From assembly GCF_011040385.1 (NCBI RefSeq), contig NZ_JAAIKB010000006.1, positions 1 through 64,000 on the forward strand: a stretch of 64,000 bases of DNA, read 5' to 3'. Each line of letters opens with the position of its first letter. Position 1 is the first letter of the stretch. The position numbers and the translations under genes were made by a program. Positions 7,104 to 16,700 of the stretch are shown here, in pieces. The notes beneath the pieces were generated by a model. The model did no database searches and was not told the DNA's origin. It saw only the letters and a list, made by a program, of their open reading frames with translations. This DNA comes from Falsiroseomonas algicola (GTDB taxonomy: Bacteria; Pseudomonadota; Alphaproteobacteria; Acetobacterales; Acetobacteraceae).

Positions 7104-9188
7104 TCAGGCCTCGATCTCGATGACGGCATCGGCGGCGAAGGCGCCGTCTTGGGTGACGAGCAGCGGGTTCACCTCGGCGCTGAGAAGCCGCGGCCCGGCG
7201 CCGGCGGCGAAGCGGGACAGCGCCACCAGGGCCTGCGTCAGCGCCGCGACATCCGCCTTGGGCCGGCCGCGTGCGCCGTCCAGCAGCGGAAAGCCTTTCA
7301 GCGAGCGGATCATCGCTTCCGCCCGCGCCGGATCGACCGGGCAGCGGGCGAAGGCGACATCCTTGAAGACCTCGATGAAGACGCCGCCGAGGCCGACCAT
7401 GGCGACGGGGCCGAAGACGGGGTCGCGCACCACGCCGAGCGCCATCTCCACGCCGCCCGTCACCTGCTTCGCCACCAGCACGCCATCGATGCGCGCGCCC
7501 GGCGCGCGTTCGGCGGCGCGGGCGAGCAGCGTCGCATGCGCCTCCCGCAAACCGGCCTCGTCGGCGATGTTCAGGATGACGCCGCCGATCTCGCTCTTGT
7601 GCAGGATGTCGGGCGACAGGATTTTCGCGACCAGCGGGAAGCCGATGCGGCGCCCGGCGGCCAGCGTTTCCTCGAGCGTCGCGCAGGCGGCTTCGGGGAC
7701 CATGGGCACGCCGGCCTCGGCCAGGATGCGCTTGGCCTCGGCCTCGTTGGGCGCGGTGGCGGGCAGCGTGACGGGCGCGACGGTGTCAGGCGCCGGCGGC
7801 GGATTCGAGAAGGAATCGCCGAAGCGGCCCATGGCGGCGAGCGCGACGACGGCGCGGGACGGGTCCTCGATGCAGAGGAAGCCATCCGCCTCCCATTCCC
7901 GCACGCGATCGGTGTTGGCGAGGATGGAGAGGACAAACAGGCGATCCGGGTGCCGGTCCAGCACCTTCTTCAGCTCCGCCCGCAGGCGCGGCGCCATCGA
8001 CGGCGTGCCGCCCCAGGCGGTGAAGAAGGCGATGACGCTCTGGTAGCCGCCATCGGTGACCATGCTTTCGGCGAAGCTGCCGATCACGCTCATGTCGTTG
8101 AAGGCCTGCGCGGTGCAGTCCACGGGATTGAGCGGCGAGGCGAAGGGCACGAGTTTGCGCAGCGCATCCTGCGCGTGCTGCGGCATGGGCGGCATGGGCA
8201 GGCCGGCGGCCTCCGCGGCATCCGACATCAGCACGCCGGCGCCGCCGGAGATGGTCACCACGCCGAGCGTATTGCCCGCGGGGTAGATCCGCTTCTGCGC
8301 GACGTAGCAGACATCCAGCAGTTCCTCGGTCGTCCGCGCGCGATGGACGCCATACTCGGACAGGATCGCATCCATCACCCGGTCGTCGCCGGCGATGGAG
8401 GCGGTGTGGGATTGCGCGGCGGCCTGGCCGAGTGCGGATCGGCCAACCTTCATCATCACCACGGGCTTGCGGGCGGCGCGGGCGGCTTCCAGCGCGGCGA
8501 TGAAACGCGGGCCGTCCTTGATGCCCTCGGCATAGGCGGCGATGACCGCCACCTCCTCGCTCTCGGCCATCCAGCCGATGATGTCGGCCAGGTTGGTGTC
8601 GGCCTCGTTGCCCGTCGTCACCAGGACGGGGGTGCCGATGCCGCGGTCCCGCGCCGCGGCGAAGAGGTGGCTGCCATAGGCGCCGGACTGGCTCGCGATG
8701 CCGACCGCACCGGGCAGCGGCCAGCCGGCCTCGAAGCTCGCGGAGAAGATCGGGTAGTAGCCGAGTGCCGCGTTGAACAGGCCGAGGCAGTTGGGGCCCA
8801 TCAGGCGCATGCCGTGGCGGCGCGCGGCGGCGACGAGTCGCGCTTGCATCGCGGCGCCCGCCTCCCCCACTTCCGCGAAGCCCGCGGTGAAGACGATGGC
8901 GGCGCCGCAGCCGCGGGCGCCGAGGTCCTCCACCGCCTGGATCGCGCCCTCCCCGGGGATGGCGACGATGGCGGCATCGGGCGTCGTGGGCAGGGCGGCG
9001 ATGGAGGGGAAGGCCGGCAGGCCCTGCACCGTCGGCCGGTTCGGGTTCACCGGCATCAGTGGCCCGGCGAAGCCGCGCGTCTTCATATAGGCGATGGGCC
9101 GGCCGCCGATGCGCACCGGATCGTCGGAGGCGCCGATGACGGCGACGGCCTTCGGCCGCAGCAGCCGGTCGAGATCCTTGAAGGACAG
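7104..9188 (-). CDS. NDP-forming acyl-CoA synthetase (acetate-CoA ligase family)
   Basis: About 694 residues in the standard order: N-terminal CoA-binding Rossmann domain (KAVAVIGASDDP), the succinyl-CoA ligase-like domains (IASQSGAYGSHLF; KVGRSALGQAAAQSHTASIAG), then an ATP-grasp domain (GFPLVAKILSPDILHKSEIGG). It makes acyl-CoA from acid, CoA and NTP with a phosphohistidine intermediate; a His candidate is in QSHTAS. No in-frame ATG lies near the 5' end. A CTG at 9188 has a strong AGGGGAGG Shine-Dalgarno about 6 nt upstream and gives the family-typical start (M)SFKDLDRLL. A TTG at 9245 would add 19 atypical residues. First gene of the acyl-CoA operon. Confidence 0.88.
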   Translation of the reverse strand: MSFKDLDRLLRPKAVAVIGASDDPVRIGGRPIAYMKTRGFAGPLMPVNPNRPTVQGLPAFPSIAALPTTPDAAIVAIPGEGAIQAVEDLGARGCGAAIVFTAGFAEVGEAGAAMQARLVAAARRHGMRLMGPNCLGLFNAALGYYPIFSASFEAGWPLPGAVGIASQSGAYGSHLFAAARDRGIGTPVLVTTGNEADTNLADIIGWMAESEEVAVIAAYAEGIKDGPRFIAALEAARAARKPVVMMKVGRSALGQAAAQSHTASIAGDDRVMDAILSEYGVHRARTTEELLDVCYVAQKRIYPAGNTLGVVTISGGAGVLMSDAAEAAGLPMPPMPQHAQDALRKLVPFASPLNPVDCTAQAFNDMSVIGSFAESMVTDGGYQSVIAFFTAWGGTPSMAPRLRAELKKVLDRHPDRLFVLSILANTDRVREWEADGFLCIEDPSRAVVALAAMGRFGDSFSNPPPAPDTVAPVTLPATAPNEAEAKRILAEAGVPMVPEAACATLEETLAAGRRIGFPLVAKILSPDILHKSEIGGVILNIADEAGLREAHATLLARAAERAPGARIDGVLVAKQVTGGVEMALGVVRDPVFGPVAMVGLGGVFIEVFKDVAFARCPVDPARAEAMIRSLKGFPLLDGARGRPKADVAALTQALVALSRFAAGAGPRLLSAEVNPLLVTQDGAFAADAVIEIEA

Positions 9189-9247
9189 TTGTGCCTCCCC
9201 TGAGCCAATCGGCCGCAGGGTGGGCGAGCGGGGCGGATGCGACAAGA

Positions 9248-9266
9248 CCCGGGCCGGCGGCCCGGG
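9248..9266 (-). terminator. GC hairpin after the tail-anchored protein gene
   Basis: Perfect 8-bp stem CCCGGGCC / GGCCCGGG with a GGC loop, starting about 7 bases past the stop of the minus-strand gene at 9273. No proper T-run follows (GGGTCTTGTC on the minus strand), so it is a weak intrinsic terminator or an mRNA 3' stabiliser. Confidence 0.35.
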
Positions 9267-9272
9267 ATCGCG

Positions 9273-9626
9273 TCAGCGGATCAGCAGCGCGATCGCGACG
9301 ATGAAGAGGCTGAGGACGGCGAGCGCCTTGACGGCGGTCATGAGGTCGCTGGTCTTGCCGCGGCTTTCCTCATCCTCGCTGTCCCAACCGGAGGAGATGA
9401 CCGGATAGGCCGGGCGCTCGGGCGCCTTCTCGGCCACCTTCGGCGCAGCCTGGGATCGGGATGCCGGGGTGACCGGCGCGCGCGCCACCGGACCCTCGGC
9501 CAGGTCGGCCGGGGGACGGAGGCCTAGCAGAGCCTGGGGGGCCTGCCGTGTCGGAGCTTCCATCGCCATGTGGGCATTATCAACATCCCGACGAATCGTT
9601 CCACCATCCAATGGTCGAGTCGTCAT
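9273..9626 (-). CDS. Small tail-anchored membrane protein, unknown
   Basis: 117 residues. The first 90 are rich in Pro/Ala/Arg and look disordered; the last 24 (DLMTAVKALAVLSLFIVAIALL + IR) form one strong transmembrane helix ending two residues before the stop, so the protein is probably tail-anchored with its N terminus in the cytoplasm. The ATG at 9626 is preceded by GAGG about 9 nt upstream in a local AT-rich patch; ATGs at 9569 and 9563 are alternatives. No family recognised. Monocistronic between two GC hairpins. Confidence 0.6.
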   Translation of the reverse strand: MTTRPLDGGTIRRDVDNAHMAMEAPTRQAPQALLGLRPPADLAEGPVARAPVTPASRSQAAPKVAEKAPERPAYPVISSGWDSEDEESRGKTSDLMTAVKALAVLSLFIVAIALLIR

Positions 9627-9741
9627 ATTTTTTCGACCTCGGGATCGTGACCCGAGGCAGGAATTCACAACCTGGACGTGCATCGCGTGACGCATCCCGC
9701 CCGCGCGGGTGATGGTGCCGCGTCATGCGCGATGAGACAGG

Positions 9742-9760
9742 CCCGGGGTCAGACCCCGGG
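9742..9760 (-). terminator. Palindrome over the lytic transglycosylase stop codon
   Basis: CCCGGGGTC and GACCCCGGG face each other around one base. The TGA stop of the lytic transglycosylase lies inside it (9749-9751). It may act as a terminator or 3' protecting hairpin; no T-run follows. Confidence 0.3.
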
Positions 9761-11113
9761 TGCGACGATCATGCAGGCGCCGCGAGCGCGCAGCCGCTCG
9801 CAGGCCTGTTCGGCGGCGCCGCGATTGGACAGGCCGGTGACGCGGGCGCGGTAGAGCACGCCGCGCCCCTGGCCGGAGGGTTCCACCATGGCGCGGGTGC
9901 CGCTGGCGCCGACCTGGTCACGCGCCTGGCCGGCGGCGGCGCGGGCCAGGTTCTCGGACGCGAAGGCCCCGACCTGGATGCCCCAGGCACCGCCGCCCGC
10001 CGGGGCCGGTGCGGCCTGGCGCGGGACGGCCGGCAGGGTGCCGGCATGCGCCTGCGGGATCAGGGAGAAACCGCGGGTTGCCGGCACCGGCGCGGCGGCC
10101 AGCGCGAGGGGCGCGCGCGTCGGGGCCGGCGGCGGCGCCAGCGACTCGGCGCGGATCGGGGCCATGCCGGGGTCGCCGGGGCTCGCCACGGGCTCCATCC
10201 GCGTCACGCGGTCGCCGGGGCTCTCGATGGGCTCCATGCGGGACTGGAAGTCGCCGGGGCTGGCGATGGGTGCCATCGCGACGACGCTGCCGGCCGAGGC
10301 GACCTGGACGCGGGGCGCGGGCGGCGGCGGCGGGCTGAGCGCGGAGGCGTAGCTGGTGCTGCCATCCGGGATCGGTTCCATCCGCACCACCGGGCCGGCG
10401 GGCAGCTGGGCCAGCTGGACGCCCGGATCCACCGCGCGGCGCTGTTCGCGCAGCGCCAGCATGGTGGCGGCATCGCCGCGGCGCGGACCGGCGGGGATGT
10501 CGAGCGGGATCTCGGCGGCGGCATAGACTTCCGGCGCCGCGCGGCGGTTCGGGCTGACGCCGGCGATGCGCGGCCCGATGCGGGCGACGTAGTTGCGCGT
10601 CTCGTTCGGCAGGCCGCGGCCGCCCCAGAGATAGTCCTCCAGCCGCCGCGGGCCGGCATTGTAGGCGGCCAGGAAGGCGGGCGCGCCGTAGAGCTCATAC
10701 ATCTCCCGCACATAGGCGGTACCGGCCATCAGGTTGTCCCAGGGGTGGTAGGGGTCCGGGCCCAGGCCGTAGCGCGCCTGCAATTCGCGGTAGGTGCCGG
10801 GCATGACCTGCATCAGGCCCATGGCGCCGACACGGGAGGTGGCGCCGACGCGGCCGGCGGATTCCTGGCGCATCACCTCGCGGATCCACCGCTCCGGCAC
10901 GTCGAAGCGGCGGGAGGCGGCGGAGATGTAGGGCCCCCAGGGATCATGGGACGGACCCGGCGGGTCGTAGCTGGTGGGACGGGCCCATTCGCCGGAGGCG
11001 GAGGGCGCGTGCGTCACGGCCCGTTGCGGGGATTGCCCGCAGGCGGCGAGCGCCCCCACCAGCAGGCACGCGGCCAACGGGCGAACGAGGCCCGCAGCGC
11101 TGAACCCGACCAT
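9749..11113 (-). CDS. Lytic transglycosylase lipoprotein with SLT and SPOR domains
   Basis: 454-residue murein hydrolase. A signal peptide ends in lipobox ALAAC (Cys25). The SLT domain runs from about 60 to 185, with catalytic Glu84 in MRQESAGR, then GAMGLMQVMPGTY and AYNAGPRRLEDYL. A Pro/Ala-rich linker follows, carrying three copies of a 13-residue repeat of the type MEPIESPGD. The last 75 residues (WGIQVGAFASENLARAAA ... YRARVTGLSN) form a SPOR domain, which binds denuded peptidoglycan and targets proteins to the septum. The ATG at 11113 is chosen for its lipoprotein signal and upstream GGAGAGCAAGG. Likely acts in cell-wall remodelling at division. Confidence 0.9.
   Translation of the reverse strand: MVGFSAAGLVRPLAACLLVGALAACGQSPQRAVTHAPSASGEWARPTSYDPPGPSHDPWGPYISAASRRFDVPERWIREVMRQESAGRVGATSRVGAMGLMQVMPGTYRELQARYGLGPDPYHPWDNLMAGTAYVREMYELYGAPAFLAAYNAGPRRLEDYLWGGRGLPNETRNYVARIGPRIAGVSPNRRAAPEVYAAAEIPLDIPAGPRRGDAATMLALREQRRAVDPGVQLAQLPAGPVVRMEPIPDGSTSYASALSPPPPPAPRVQVASAGSVVAMAPIASPGDFQSRMEPIESPGDRVTRMEPVASPGDPGMAPIRAESLAPPPAPTRAPLALAAAPVPATRGFSLIPQAHAGTLPAVPRQAAPAPAGGGAWGIQVGAFASENLARAAAGQARDQVGASGTRAMVEPSGQGRGVLYRARVTGLSNRGAAEQACERLRARGACMIVAPGV
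10160..10288 (-). repeat. 39-bp coding repeat in the lytic transglycosylase linker
   Basis: Three tandem copies with a 39-base period; the segment gtcgccggggct recurs at 10172, 10211 and 10250. They encode a 13-residue unit M-(E/A)-P-(I/V)-x-S-P-G-D plus 4 residues. A fourth, degenerate M-E-P-I lies further upstream in the protein. The unit is predicted to be disordered, so it is a length-variable spacer candidate between the catalytic and SPOR domains. Confidence 0.75.
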
Positions 11114-11494
11114 GCCTTGCTCTCCGTCCGTTGACGGAACCGGAGTCCCCGAGGCCCGCCCCCCCGGCCATGGCGCACCGCCCCCGCGATGCGACCTGGC
11201 CCAGGCCAACCCCCGATATCCGTCCCGTTCGTTCAAGCCATCCCGCACCGGGCGGCCTTGCGGGCCATCTGGCATGGGGTTCGTGAAGGAACGCCAAAAA
11301 ATTCGGCGAGGGCAAGGCCTACCGCAGCCCGGTGGGCGGAGGCAAGGACGAGATCAAGGCAAGTTCCGCCCTGTTGCCGCCACGGTAACAGTTGAAACAG
11401 CACGCAATCATCCGGGGCGGGCATTCCGGCCCGGGATGCGCTACCTGTCTGTCGATCCGTCGCCTGGCGACGCACCACCACGAAGGGCCCCACC
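11114..11494. other. 381-bp divergent intergenic region
   Basis: This gap separates the lytic transglycosylase (minus) from the glycine-zipper lipoprotein (plus) and must hold both promoters. It shows an A-run (11295-11300) and a slightly lower GC stretch with ttgaaa at 11392-11397, but no convincing -35/-10 pair. A minus-strand open frame across it has Cys/Ala/Arg-rich composition and no Shine-Dalgarno, so it was not called a gene. Confidence 0.5.
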
Positions 11495-12025
11495 ATGCGC
11501 CTGAACACCCGCCTCATCCCCGCGCTTTCGGCGCTTGCGCTGCTCGCCGCCGTGCCGGCCTGCGCGCCCGCCAATACGGGCACGACCTATTCCGCCGGCG
11601 CGCTGGGCGGTGCCGCCTATGTGAACTACGGCACCATCGTCGGCACCCGGCCGGTGACAGTGGCCGGCAGCCAGTCCGGCGTCGGCACCGTGGGTGGCGC
11701 CGTGGCGGGCGGCCTGGCCGGCAGCTTCATCGGCGGCGACTGGCGGTCCAACGCCATCGCGGGTGTCGGCGGCGCCATCCTGGGCGGCCTGGCGGGCACG
11801 GCGATCGAGCGCGGCGTGACCCAGGGCAATGCCATCGAGTTCATCGTCCGCCAGGACCGCGGCGGCGACATCGCCGTGGTGCAGACCAATGAGGAAGGGC
11901 TGCAGGCCGGCGACCGCGTGGTGATCACCCGCGGCGACCGCGTGCGCCTGTCCCGCGCCGCCGGCGGCCCCGTGCCGCCGATGACGACGCAGCCCATGGG
12001 CCAGCCGGCCTCGCTCAGCAAGTAG
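11495..12025 (+). CDS. Glycine-zipper outer-membrane lipoprotein (SlyB/Pcp type)
   Basis: 176-residue lipoprotein with lipobox VPAC (Cys23). Two Gly-rich segments, GTVGGAVAGGLAGSFIGG and GVGGAILGGLAGTAIERG, form the 'glycine zipper 2TM' domain of SlyB/Pcp proteins, followed by a small basic beta-type tail (GDRVVITRGDRVRLSR). Such proteins are abundant outer-membrane components induced under envelope stress in enterobacteria; the role here is inferred from family only. A GAAGGG Shine-Dalgarno precedes the ATG. It lies just before the glycan exporter genes but is probably a separate unit. Confidence 0.85.
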   Translation: MRLNTRLIPALSALALLAAVPACAPANTGTTYSAGALGGAAYVNYGTIVGTRPVTVAGSQSGVGTVGGAVAGGLAGSFIGGDWRSNAIAGVGGAILGGLAGTAIERGVTQGNAIEFIVRQDRGGDIAVVQTNEEGLQAGDRVVITRGDRVRLSRAAGGPVPPMTTQPMGQPASLSK

Positions 12026-12080
12026 GGGCGCGGCGGGGCTTCCTCTGGCCCGCCCCGGATGGGCGGGCTATGAGGCGGCC

Positions 12081-12923
12081 ATGCTCGACCGAACCGCGGC
12101 GGCGACGCCGGCCTATATCGTCGATGCGTCGGACCCGCAGCATCTGCGCCGCGCCATCGCCGACCTGACCACCGGCTTCAGCCGCTGGCGGCTGGCCCGT
12201 GCGCTGGCTTGGCTCGACCTTCGCAACCGCTACCGCGGCTCCGTGCTCGGCCCCTTCTGGCTGACGCTGTCCACCGCCGCCATGCTGCTCGGCCTCGGCG
12301 TGCTCTACGCCGCGCTGTTCCGCATGTCGCTCGGCGAATACCTGCCGCACCTCGCGGTCAGCCTGGTGATCTGGAACGCCATCGCGCAGATGGTGAACGA
12401 GGCGACCAACAGCCTGACGGCGTCGGAGGGCATCATCCGGCAGATGCCCCTGCCCTACACCGTGCACGCGCTGCGCTGCGTGATGCGCAACGGCCTGGTG
12501 GCGGCGCACAACCTGCCGCTGATCGCCGTGGTCTTCCTGGCCTGCGGCCACTTGCCGGGGCCGGAGGCGCTGCTGGCCATCCCGGGCTTCATCCTGATCG
12601 CGATCAATGCCTTCGCCGCGGCGCTACTGCTCGGCATGATCTGCGCGCGCTTCCGCGACATCGGGCCGATCGTGGCCAGCGTGATGCAGCTGGCCTTCTT
12701 CCTGACGCCCATCCTGTGGAAGCCGCGGCTGCTCGGGCATTGGGAGGTGCTGATGCCCCTCAACCCCTTCTACGCGGTGCTGGAGACGGTGCGCGGGCCG
12801 CTGGTGGAAGGGGGCGGGCCGATGCTCGCCTGGATCGCGGCCGTGACCTACACAGTGCTGCTGGTGGCCATCGCCGGCGCCTTCTTCGTCCGCTTCCGCG
12901 GGCGCGTGGCCTTCTGGGTCTGA
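12081..12923 (+). CDS. ABC-2 polysaccharide exporter permease (Wzm/KpsM type)
   Basis: 280 residues with about six transmembrane helices, preceded by a cytoplasmic amphipathic stretch ending WLDLRNRYRGSVLGPFWLTLS, the hallmark of Wzm/KpsM/TagG permeases. It would move an undecaprenyl- or lipid-linked glycan across the inner membrane. The ATPase gene follows 6 bp downstream. No Wzx/Wzy genes are visible, so the locus appears to use the ABC-dependent export route. It opens the glycan locus, and all the sugar genes follow on the right. Confidence 0.9.
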   Translation: MLDRTAAATPAYIVDASDPQHLRRAIADLTTGFSRWRLARALAWLDLRNRYRGSVLGPFWLTLSTAAMLLGLGVLYAALFRMSLGEYLPHLAVSLVIWNAIAQMVNEATNSLTASEGIIRQMPLPYTVHALRCVMRNGLVAAHNLPLIAVVFLACGHLPGPEALLAIPGFILIAINAFAAALLLGMICARFRDIGPIVASVMQLAFFLTPILWKPRLLGHWEVLMPLNPFYAVLETVRGPLVEGGGPMLAWIAAVTYTVLLVAIAGAFFVRFRGRVAFWV

Positions 12924-12929
12924 CGGGCG

Positions 12930-13661
12930 ATGGCGCTGATCGAGGCTTCGGGGCTCTGCCTCGACTTCCCCTTCTACCACCTCGGCGCGCGGTCGCTGAA
13001 GAAGCGGCTGCTGCGCGGTGCGCGGCTGCACACCGACGATTCCAACCGGGTCGTGGTGACGGCGCTGCGCAACCTGGATTTCCGCATCACGACCGGGGAG
13101 CGCGTGGCGCTGGTCGGCCCGAATGGCGCGGGCAAGACGACGCTGCTGCGCACGCTCGCCGGCGTCTATGAGCCCGTGCAGGGGCGCATCGCGGTGGAAG
13201 GCCAGATCGGCGCGCTGATCGATGTCGCGGCCGGGATGGACCCCGATTCGACGGGGCGGGAGAACGTGACGCTGCGCGGCCTCTATCGCGGCCTGTCGGA
13301 TGCGGAATGCGTGGAACTGGTGGAGGAGGTGGCGGCCTTCTCCGGCCTCGGCGATTTCTTCGACGTGCCGATCCGCACCTATTCCGCGGGCATGGGCGTG
13401 CGCCTGGCCTTCGCGCTGGCCACCGCCATGCAGCCGCAGGTGCTGCTGATGGATGAGTGGTTCCTGGCCGGGGACGCCGCCTTCATGGCGAAGGCCGAGG
13501 AAAGGCTGGCGCGGCTGGTGGGCGGCGCGGACATCCTGGTCATCGCGACGCATGACTTCAACGTGGTGCGCCGCTGGTGCAACCGCGCCATCCGGATGGA
13601 GGGCGGCGTGATCGTCGCCGACGGGCCGGCGGAGGAGATCCTGGCGTCGATGGGCGCCTGA
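12930..13661 (+). CDS. ABC polysaccharide exporter ATPase (KpsT/Wzt type)
   Basis: 243-residue ATPase. Walker A GPNGAGKTT at 63-71, signature YSAGMGVRLAFALA, Walker B VLLMDEW and the H-loop IATHD are all present. YSAGM in place of LSGGQ and the insertion before Walker A are typical of the polysaccharide exporter subfamily. It stops right after the ATPase core and lacks the C-terminal carbohydrate-binding domain of O-antigen Wzt proteins, so it resembles the capsule-type KpsT. Pairs with the permease just upstream. Confidence 0.9.
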   Translation: MALIEASGLCLDFPFYHLGARSLKKRLLRGARLHTDDSNRVVVTALRNLDFRITTGERVALVGPNGAGKTTLLRTLAGVYEPVQGRIAVEGQIGALIDVAAGMDPDSTGRENVTLRGLYRGLSDAECVELVEEVAAFSGLGDFFDVPIRTYSAGMGVRLAFALATAMQPQVLLMDEWFLAGDAAFMAKAEERLARLVGGADILVIATHDFNVVRRWCNRAIRMEGGVIVADGPAEEILASMGA

Positions 13662-13706
13662 CGCGCCCCGACGCCGCCAGGCGCAGCAGGGAGGGGCTGC
13701 GGCCCC

Positions 13707-16700
13707 TCAGCCGCTCCAACTCCACCAATGCTGCTCATATCGGTTGTCGTTGAAGACCTCGTACCAGGGCGGGTCCTTCAGCGTCAGCGTCACCTGGTGG
13801 CGCGCAGGCAGTTGGCGGCGCAGGCGGTGGACGGCGCGGCTGCTGTGCAGCGTCATGCCGGCGCGGCCCAGTATCTCATCCGGCAGCAATTCGACGGACC
13901 GGATATCTGCCAGCGCTTCCCGCGCCGCAGCCAGCGCGCCCTGGGCAAAGGCGGGGGCATAGCCGCGCTTCACGAGGTGGGTCGCCAGCGCCTCGGCCAG
14001 GTCGAAATCCGTGCTGAGATGGCCGCAATAGGATTTGCGGTAGGAGAAGCAGGCGCGCAGCAGCGCCACTGCTTCCTCCGCCGGACGATGGCCGAAGGCG
14101 TAGTCCATGCCCGCCGGGGTGCGCCACAGATACCAGGCGCGCAGATCCTCGATCTCCGCCCGCGGATGCTGCGTCGTGCGCTCCTCCGGGTAGTTGTTGA
14201 AGACGCCCAGCATCTCCGGGACATGGACGGACCGGATATGCGGCATGACGCGGTTCTTGAATTCCGTGTCGCCGGCGGCGCGGTAGGTCTCGTCGTAATA
14301 GCCGAAGCGTTCATGGATGGAGCGGCGATAGAGGCCGCCGACCCAGCTGAGGTAGCAGGTCTCGAGATACACAAGGTCCTGGCTGTAGCCCGTGCGGTCA
14401 TAGGGCATGACGTCGGCATCGAAGACGCCCTGTTCATCGACCGAGGTGACGACGCTGTCGGCCATGGCCCAGTCCACGCCGGGGTCGCGGTCCAGCGCGG
14501 CGGCGAGCTTCGTCAGCGCCTCCGGGTGCACGCCCTCATCGGCGCCGAGGAAGGACAGGTAGGGGGCGCGCGCCAGGTGAATGCCGCGGTTCCAGGCGGC
14601 CTGGATCGTCTCCCGCCCCGCGGAACGGGCATAGACGATCGGGATGGCGGAGCGGCGGGAGGCCTGCCAGCGGCGCAGCGCCGCGCCCTCATCCTTCGGA
14701 GAGTTGCTGTCCACCAGGATGATCTCGAGCCCGCCCGCCTTGGCCAGCGATTGCTGCGCGAGGTTGTCGAGCAGCGTCGGCAGCTTGTCCGACGCATTGT
14801 AGAGCGAGACGATGACGGCGACGCGCGCCACGGTATCGGGCTTGCGCGGATCGTCCAGGATGGCGAGGGGCTGGCGCGCCTTGGCGCGGTTGCGCTCAAA
14901 GGCGTCCTGCATCAGCGCGCGGCAGGCGGCATCGCGTTCCGCCGGCGGCAGGCCGAACATGGCATGCGCCGTGGCGGCTTCGTGCCGGAAGCCGTTGGCA
15001 GCGAGGGTGGCGGTGACGAAGGGCAGGTCGCCCGTCCGGTCCTCCCCCAGCCAGCGGATGATGCGCAGCATGTAGGTGGCGGCGATCAGGTCGTTGCCCT
15101 GGCGCCGCTCCAGGCTGGCGAGTTCGCGGAACAGGCGGACGCGGTCCACGAGGCGCCAGGGAATCTCCCGTGACAGTTCCGCGATCTTCGCCTTGATGTC
15201 CTCCGGCGTCGTCTCCGGCATGGTGAACATGGTGCGGCGGAACCGCGGGAGGGAGGAGGCGCCGACGACCTGCTGCAGGGTGCGCGGCGAGACGCCGGTG
15301 AGGTCACGCATCCGCGTCTTGATGCGTTCCTTGGTGAGTTCGCCCATGCTCGCGCGATGGCGCATGCGCCAGAGCGCGGCGGCGTTGCGCGCGAGTTTCA
15401 CGGCCGGCCGGCGCAGGGGGGCGGGCACATGGGCGGCGGCCGTCGTCGCGGTGGAAAGCCCCGTCTCCAGCGTGCGCAGCACGGCGCGGCGCGGCAGGGA
15501 GGGTTCGCGCAGATCCGCCAGCATGGCGAAGCGCGCGGCCAGGTCCACGACCGTCTGCCGCGCCTCGGCATCCTGCATCCCTGCCGGCGTCCAGATGCGG
15601 TCGAGCGTGCCGCGATCCGCGCGCGGCCTGGCGCGGGCGAGCGCGGCCAGCACCAGGCCGCGATGGCGGTCATAGTCCCGCAGCACCGCCTCCACCTGCC
15701 CGGCGGTGACGCGGCTGCAATCGAGGGAGACGACGGACCAGGCGAGGTCCGGCAGGTTCCGGCGCAGCCAATGCGCGTAGCCCGAGCGGTCGGAGGCCAT
15801 GACGACGCAGCCCTGGCCGAGCGCTTCCAGCGCCGTCAGGTTGAAGGTGTCGTGGCGGGAGGGCAGCAGCAGCAGGCTCCGGCCGCGGAACAGGGCGCGG
15901 AGTTCGGCGGTGGGCAGGCCATCCACGATCTCGGGCGTCAGCGCCCGACGGCGGGCGATGCCGGCCAGCGTTTCCGTGGAGCCGATGCCCTGGCGGTTCG
16001 GTCCATCCGGGCCGATGACGCGAAGCCTGTTGCGGGACGCCGGGTCCATGCACCAGGCGAAGTCGAGGAAGAGGTCGGGGCCCTTCCACTTCTCCCGCCG
16101 CCCGACGAAGACGAGGTCCGGCGCGCCGCCGGCCGGCGCCGCCACCGGCGTGAAGTCATCGACGATGCAGAGCGGGTCGAGGATGTTCACCGGCAGGTCG
16201 GCCGTTTCCTGCCATTCCGCGGCATAGAGTTCGCTGATGGCGTAGCGCGCATCGGCGGCGCGGAACTGCAGTTCCTCCCGCTCCCGCATCCTCGTGACGG
16301 TGCCATCGGCATCCGGCGCGCCGGGCCAGCCGGCGGCGAAGGCGGAGGAGAGGGTGCCATGCAGCGCGACGGCGACCGTGCCCACGGTGATGCCCTCTGC
16401 CGCCAGGGCCTGGCGGATGAACAGCGTGTGCTGGCTGTAGTCAGGGCCGTCGGCCACATCGAAATGCTGCCGCGCGGCATGGGCGGCGACGGAAGCCGCG
16501 AGGTTGCGGCATTCGACATACTGCGTGAGCAGGTGGCCGCCGCGCTCCTGCATCTCCGGCGGCGCCTGCCAGGCGCGGGCATAGGGGATCGCGACCGCAT
16601 TCGGCGGGCGCGCCGCATCGGCGGGTTCGCGTCGCGCGAAGTAGTAGAAGGTGTCCTGCGGGCGGCCGGCGATGATGCGCTTGTAGGTGGACTGGCCGCC

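Noticed and set aside
7149-9203. 684-codon plus-strand frame
   Set aside because: It is antisense to the acyl-CoA synthetase, which has full domain motifs.
11233-11583. 116-codon minus-strand frame in the gap and over the SlyB-type gene start
   Set aside because: No Shine-Dalgarno, overlap with a well-supported gene, and no recognisable pattern.
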